Source: Allomyces macrogynus ATCC 38327 (lineage: Eukaryota; Blastocladiomycota; Blastocladiomycetes; Blastocladiales; Blastocladiaceae). From it: DNA of 64,000 nt. This document shows positions 58,132-64,000 of the stretch, piece after piece; the stretch's first letter is position 1, and each line of letters opens with the position of its first letter. The position numbers were made by a program, and so were the translations under genes. Location of the stretch: contig GG745375.1 in NCBI GenBank assembly GCA_000151295.1, positions 61,593 to 125,592 on the forward strand, written 5' to 3'. The notes below the pieces were generated by a model that was given only the letters and a program-made list of their open reading frames with translations, had not been told where the DNA came from and did no database searches.

Positions 58132-58995
58132 GATGCGGCCAGTTGCGTGCAGCGGTTGTGGTAATCTCGAGAGCTCCGCGAATGTCGCGACACGCGGTTG
58201 TCGGCGTGATCGTCGTTGCTCGGGAGGGCGAAGGCCGTCCGACAGGCAAAAATCGTCGATTCTGGACCGTAAACGCAGAGACACATGACCGCGTTGAGCA
58301 GGATTGCGAGTCTTGTTCCGCAACGCACATGACCGTGATACTCGTTCATTTTTTTGATCCAACCGCGCTCCTTGGCTCGTCGACAACGACTCGCCCCCGG
58401 CATCATTCATGGCCGCCGCGAATTCGTGCCCCTCGCGCCGCGCTACTCCCATCTAACTTGCAGCAACACGCTCCCGGCCAACCGGAGAACCGACGTGGCC
58501 CCTCAAACCGTGTCCCGACTTCGCGTGCTGTCGCCTGACCCACCGACCGCGACCTCGTCACCCCCTCGCTCGTTACCGACTCGCTCAACAACGTGCCACG
58601 CGCCACCGCCACGCGCCATTGTCCAATCTTCCGCACTTTCGCGCTTTGATCGTGGAACGCGCGACATCTGCGTGTGTTCGCGTCGTCGTCCGCCGGCGCG
58701 TTCGCGACCTCGTTCTTCCTACGCTCCGCGGCTTCGTGGGCCGTGGACACGCCCGCGGCACGCACGCAATCGGACGCTTGCCCTGTTCCCCTCGTTCCTT
58801 GCGTGATCCTACTGGGCCTCGACCAACCGACCGACTATTTGACCCAAACTCGCGCTCAAGCGACGGGCGACGCTGCTCTCGACTCCATCCCGGACCGTCC
58901 ATCACGCGATACGTCTTCATTCTCGACCAAATCCTCCGGCGTTCCCCTACCTACTTGCTCGCCGACCGTCTTTACCCGTCCAGCCCCGCACGACC
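58132..58995. other. intergenic region upstream of the G-alpha gene
   Basis: 864 nt between divergent starts. CG/CT-rich pyrimidine tracts precede the G-alpha start. No gene supported. Confidence 0.4.
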
Positions 58996-60366
58996 ATGGG
59001 CTGCACGTCGTCCCAAGTCGCGGCGACCTCGCCCGAGGCCAAGGCGATCAACGACGACATTGACAAGTCATTGCGCGACGAGCGGCTTCGCCTGCGCAAA
59101 GAAATCAAGATGCTGTTGCTCGGCACGGGCGAGTCTGGCAAGTCGACGATTCTCAAGCAGATGCAGCTGATTCACGGCGTCGGGTTTACGGATCAGGAAC
59201 GCGTGTCTTTTCGCGAAGTCATTGTGAATAACTTGGTCCAGTCGATGCGGACGATCTTGGACGCCATGACGCGGCTTGGGGTCCCGTTGGGCGATGCGGG
59301 GAACGCGAGTTATGTGGAGGCCGTCAAGGACGTGAACCGCGTGATTGTGCCGACGGATGTGCCCGCGGATTTGGTCACGGCGATGCGCGCCTTGTTGGCG
59401 GATTCCGGGGTCAAGGAAGCGTTTGCGCGCGCCAAGGAGTACCAGTTGAATGATTCGGCCAAGTAGTACGTGGTGGTGCTGGTTGGCGGTTTTAGGTGGG
59501 TACGGTGCGCGGACACTGACGTATCCTTCAACGAACGGTAGCTACTTTGACAACATGGACCGCATCACGCAGCCCGGGTACGTGCCAACCGACCAGGACA
59601 TATTGCGATCTCGCATCAAGACCACGGGGATCGTCGAGACGGCGTTCAACATTGACAACATGGTGTATCGGTGCGTTGTTGCCGTGCCCGTCGTTTCAGA
59701 GAGTGCTGCAACTGATGCCGCTTGGGGGCGTGACGTGTAGGATGTTTGATGTGGGCGGCCAACGAAGCGAGCGTAAAAAGTGGATTCATTGCTTTGAGAA
59801 CGTGACGGCGATTGTCTACATGGCGTCGCTGTCCGAGTACGACCAGAAGCTATTCGAGGACGAGTCGGTGGTGCGTTGCTGGATGGTGGTCAATTTTTCT
59901 TCGAAGTTCACGTACTGACGAGGGCTTTGATGTCGTTTGACAGAACCGAATGAAGGAGTCGCTGCAGCTGTTTGAGAGCATCTGCAATTCGCGGTGGTTC
60001 ACCAAGACGAGCATGATCCTGTTCCTGAACAAGGTGCACTTCTTCTCCTCGTCAACTCCGCGACACGACGGAACCCGAGTTGCCCTCCCTGACCAGTGCC
60101 CTCCGTCTCGTTAGATCGATCTCTTCAAGGAAAAAATCCTGACGTCGCCGATCGCGGACGTGTTCCCCGAATACGAAGACGGGCCCGAGTACGAGGACGC
60201 GGTCGCGTTTTTCCAAGACAAGTTTGAAGGGCTGAACCGATCCGAGTCGAAAGAAGTGTACACGCACTTGACGTGCGCGACCGACACGACGCAAATCAAG
60301 TTCACGCTTGCGGCCGTGCGCGACATTGTGCTGAAAAACAGTCTCATGGACGCGGGGCTGCTGTGA
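58996..60366 (+). CDS. heterotrimeric G-protein alpha subunit (G-alpha i/Gpa-like), 5 or more exons
   Basis: GTP-binding signal transducer at the plasma membrane. The ATG at 58996 opens [10 protein letters not shown], with an N-myristoylated Gly2 and palmitoylatable Cys3. [20 protein letters not shown] is the P-loop. Introns follow after NDSA, after NIDNMVYR, within the switch region and after FLNK. Later exons give [30 protein letters not shown] (switch I), [20 protein letters not shown] (switch II), LFLNK joined to IDLFKEK (NKxD split by an intron) and [20 protein letters not shown], ending [10 protein letters not shown] at 60366. The C-terminus lacks the pertussis-toxin cysteine at position -4. 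It is a likely partner of the RGS protein at 41883. Confidence 0.93.
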
Positions 60367-60990
60367 AGCGCGGTCGCCAGCATGGGGCGCGCGGAGGCCG
60401 TTTCGTGCGGGCGTGGGCGGTCGGAGGGGGCGGGCAGGGGATGGGACCGGGTGGGGTGCACAGTTGACGGCCGGGGCAGGCGCAGGCAGGCAGCTGGGGA
60501 CACAGACTGACGGAGCGGACTTGCAGCACGGGCGGCAGGTGGATGGAGTCAGGGGTTTCGGGGCGAATAGATCGCTAATCAGTATTTGCGCGAAAAGAAC
60601 GAGAAGGGCTTGCAGCTTTGTTGTGTTGCTGCTGTGTGCAGGGGGGCAGGAGATGGCGGACTCGATGTCCGGGATTTGTCTGCACGACGGGCGGTGTGGC
60701 ACGTGCCCCTCCCTTTCGCGAGGGAGCGCTCGGCGTGGAGTCGGTCCGCTTGGCCAACGGGCTCGCCGGCCGCGCTCGCGCTCCCTCCTTCTCTCGGTCG
60801 ACCCCTGGCACTCTCCTCGCGCTGCCCGAGGCCACGGCACACTCGGCACACACGCGCCTCGAGCAACCGCCGTGCCCGCGACGCGACCACGCGCGCCCGA
60901 CCCGCCTGACCAACTTACCAAGCCAAGCTTCACCAAATCGACCCCAAGGAGTCATTCACCACAAGCGCGCCGGCCACCACCACCACCACC
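60367..60990. other. intergenic region between the G-alpha and helicase genes
   Basis: 624 nt in tandem orientation; contains the G-alpha 3' end and the helicase promoter. No gene supported. Confidence 0.4.
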
Positions 60991-63900
60991 ATGATTGGGC
61001 TCCCGCCGCCCGAGCCAGCTGCCGACGACGACGGCTGGGCCAAGGCGATTTTCGACCTCTACGGCGCCGCGCTGCCGCCGCCCGAAAAGCCCAGCGCGGT
61101 TCTCGATCCCGCTGCGCCCGCGCCAGGCATCAGAGTGGCCAGCACGAGCATCATCACGCAGCCATGGACGTGTTCCGAGACGAACCTGATTGCGCGGCTC
61201 GCGCACGTGAGCCGGCTCGACGACGAGATCATTACCACGTTGACGGTCGGGGATTTTTTGGATGCGACCGACGACGAGTTTTATTTACTTGATCGCGACG
61301 GGAACAAGCTGGGTACGTCGTCGCTGTGCACGCGCTGGGATGTTGTTTGACGAGCTGATTCGCATTGGCTGACTGTCCCCGCGTCCGTCTCCATCCAGTC
61401 CACCTGCCCGACCGCTTCGATTCCCCCGCCGAGTACGCCAAGATGCTCCTGCCGCTCTTCCTCGAAGAATTCCGGCAAAACGTGGCCGAGAGCGTGCACC
61501 GGCACTGCCGCGGCGTTGGCCCCACGGCGTACCATCTCGGCAAATCCATCACGCGCCGCACGCCGCCCGGCATCAAGCGCGACCACTACACCTACTGGGT
61601 TTCCGCCGAAGTCATGGACCAGAAAGCCGACCGCGAACTGCTGATCCCCGGCATGATCGTCGTTCTCGGGCGGTACCAGCAGCTCGACCGCGTCCTGGGC
61701 GACGACGGCAACTACGTGCTCGCGATGATCGTCGATGCGCCCGATGCCGACGCGTGGAGTGCGACGCGCGTCAAGGACCGCGTGCGGATCGAGTTCAATG
61801 CGCGCGCGGGCTCTGTGCAGCGTCTGGTCGAGGCCGGGGACGATGTCTACTTGCTCGTGCTCACACAAATCACGGGCCTGTGCCGGATTCACCGCGCGCT
61901 GCGTGTCTTGGCCGGGTGGGAGACGATGTACTGCAACTCGCTGCTGCGCGCGGTGCTCGCGCCGCCGACGGATATGGCCGCGATCGAGGCGGAGCTCGAA
62001 TCGTTTGAGATTTACGAGGGGTTGTATGGCCGGCACCCGTTGCTCACGAGCCTCACCCTGAACTCTTCGCAAATGCACGCGATTTCCAATGTGTTGCTGG
62101 CCGAGCAGCAGAAGGTGTTTGTCGTGGAGGGGCCGCCGGGCACTGGTACGCGTTTTGTTGTGCTTTCGTTGGTGGCAGCGAAACTGTGATCTAATCCCTG
62201 ATTTTGGCAATCTACAGGCAAGACGAGCACGATCATGGGCATGATCGTGCAACTCCTGGCGCAAGGCGAGCGGTGTCTCGTGACGGGCCCGACCAACATG
62301 GCCGCGACCGAGAACGCCAAGCGGCTGATCCAGTTTACGCGCAAGGCACGCGTAAGCACGCCCAAGGACATGCTTTTCCGGCTCGGCGACATGGCCCTCG
62401 TCGGCAACGCCGCGCGGCTCGGGCTTGACGACGATTTGCGGCTGATTTACGTCGAGAACCGCACCAAGCGGCTGCGCGAGCTGCGCGCCGCGATCGAGCT
62501 CGCCTACGCCGAGACGCAAACGCTGCTCAATAATTTCGAGCGCGTCTGGGACGACCACTGCGATGCGGTCGAGGTCGCGACGGGCACGGACCCGGACCGT
62601 GACGATATCAACGCCATGTGGGAGTGTTGCACGGCAACGCTGAACGGCCGGGTCGCTGATTGGATGAAGCTGTGCGGTGCTGTGCTGGGGCTCGACGATA
62701 TGGTCCCGACAACGCTCTTGGCGCCGACGCAGATCGTCGACGGAGTCTCGGTCCTCCAGGACGTGCGCACGCGGCTGCAGGACCTGGCGCGCGAGGCCGC
62801 GACGGTCCGATCAGTCTCGGCGCAGTATGTCTGGTCGATTTCGGCCTCACTTGACGACCGCAAGCCCGCGCACTTCTACAACCCCGTCGAGTACCAGTTC
62901 CTGACGGCCAAGCGGCGCGTCGACCAAGTGCTCATGCGACTGCACAGCAATCTGCGCCCGATCCTGACGCTGTGCAGCAAGTCGGACCGCGACATGGTCG
63001 ACGAGATTGGCAAGCACACGCTGATTTGGTTCTCGACGGTCTCGTCGTCGGTGCGCGTCAACGGGCCCGTGCAGAACGCGATCGTCGACGAGGCCGCGCA
63101 GCTCGTCGAGGCCGATACGTGCCTGTTATTGCGGATTCCGAAACTGCAGCGGATCGTGCTTGTCGGCGACGACCGGCAATTGCCGTCGGTCGTGCTCTCG
63201 GACGTGGCCAAGCGGTTCAAGTACGACCGGTCGCTGTTTGAGCGGCTCAAGAACGTGCACTACCCGACCGTCTTTCTCGACACGCAGTACCGCATGCACC
63301 CGCACATCAGCATGTTCCCGCGGCACCAGTTTTACCAAGGCCAGTTGAAGGACCATATTGATTTCGGGCGCGACCGGTACCACCAGTCGTGGCACGATCT
63401 TGGCGACCATCTCGCGCCTTACCAGTTCATTGACGTGGAGGGCACCGAGTGGCGCGATAACACGACGCAGTCCTACTCGAACGCGATCGAGGCCGAGTAC
63501 ATCAAGAAGATGCTCGTCTCGGTCGCCAAGGCCCTGCCGACGGGTACGCGCGTGGAAGTCGGCGTGATCTCGCCGTATTCCGACCAGTGCAAGCTGATCC
63601 AGGCGGTGCTCGCCAAAGTGCCGGGCACGCGCGTCGTCGAGACGAACGCGCGGCACAACATGCTCGTGATCAAAAACAAGCTGATTGTCAGCATCAATTC
63701 GATCGACGGGTTCCAGGGCCAGGAGCGCGACATTATCATTTTCTCGTGCGTGCGGTCCAACAGCAAGGGCAAGATTGGGTTCCTCGGCGAACCGCGCCGG
63801 CTAAATGTGGCGATCACGCGCGCGCGGTACTCTTGTTGGATTATTGGGCATGCCAAGACGCTGCAGGCCAAGAACCCGGTCTGGCAGGCGTTGCTCGAGA

Positions 63901-64000
63901 ACGCCAAGGCGCGCGAGATTGTGCTCGATGTGTCGACGTTGCCGTTTTACCACGAGGTCAAGGCCGCGACGATGGTGGCCAAGGTCGAGAAGATGATCGA
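60991..64000 (+). CDS. superfamily 1 RNA/DNA helicase, Upf1/Sen1-like, cut by the window end
   Basis: The ATG at 60991 opens MIGLPPPEPAADDDGWAKAI. Exon 1 ends near 61312; exon 2 (from about 61395) starts with HLPDRFDSPAEYAKMLLPLF. The Walker A motif is split by an intron (about 62144-62217): FVVEGPPGTG joins GKTSTIMGMIVQLLAQG. Further helicase motifs: AIVDEAAQLVEADTCL (II, DEAA), RIVLVGDDRQLPSVVLS (III), VFLDTQYRMHPHISMF (IV), VSINSIDGFQGQERDIIIFS (V) and GEPRRLNVAITRARYSCWII (VI). This set defines the Upf1-like group (Upf1, Sen1, Smubp2, Mov10-like). No N-terminal CH zinc domain of Upf1 is seen, so it is not Upf1 itself. The frame is open at 64000, so the C-terminus lies outside. Confidence 0.85.

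Overview
The window is nuclear DNA from a GC-rich eukaryote with small, intron-dense genes. Most introns are about 60-90 nt, with GTACG/GTATG-like donors and TAG or CAG acceptors. Several genes encode motile-cilium parts: a CIMIP2/FAM166-like protein, a SHIPPO/ODF3 protein and a radial spoke RSPH14 homologue. Beside them lie fungal-type genes: a Tvp38 protein, a possible Sog2-like LRR protein, Mrp10, an RGS protein and a myristoylated G-alpha. This fits a zoosporic (flagellate) fungus; the high GC and duplicated genes suggest Blastocladiomycota such as Allomyces. That placement is inference.

Layout. 0.6-6.5 kb: divergent CIMIP2-like and SHIPPO genes, then a bHLH factor. 7.6-9.7 kb: a glutamate-decarboxylase-like gene whose PLP-lysine exon falls in a low-quality block. 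10.4-17.7 kb: a decayed DIRS-type tyrosine-recombinase retrotransposon with inverted terminal repeats and an internal complementary region. 17.7-19.5 kb: more CpG-depleted, repeat-like sequence. 19.5-23.7 kb: SEM1/DSS1 and C2CD5, divergent. 23.9-31.9 kb: an array of five damaged copies of one unrecognised gene family around NAD-synthesis gene QPRT, including a duplicated stray last exon of QPRT. 32-38.4 kb: Tvp38, a DUF4436 membrane protein and enolase. 38.9-41.1 kb: two small hypothetical genes and MRP10. 41.4-41.9 kb: CT microsatellite and a 451-nt gap of Ns. 41.9-51.7 kb: RGS protein, STK32/YANK kinase and a coiled-coil RING protein. 52-56 kb: RSPH14 and a second unrecognised family in two copies. 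56.5-64 kb: LRR protein, G-alpha subunit and a Upf1/Sen1-like helicase cut by the window end.

The strongest compositional signal is CpG. Host genes are full of CpG, while 10.5-19.5 kb is almost devoid of it and rich in TpG/CpA, except for an island at about 13.68-14.96 kb. Some dead gene copies elsewhere carry stop codons that look like CGN to TGN changes. This points to methylation-linked (or RIP-like) cytosine decay aimed at repeats. Gene models were built by eye; multi-exon coordinates are outer bounds, and only SEM1 and MRP10 have every splice junction checked for reading frame.
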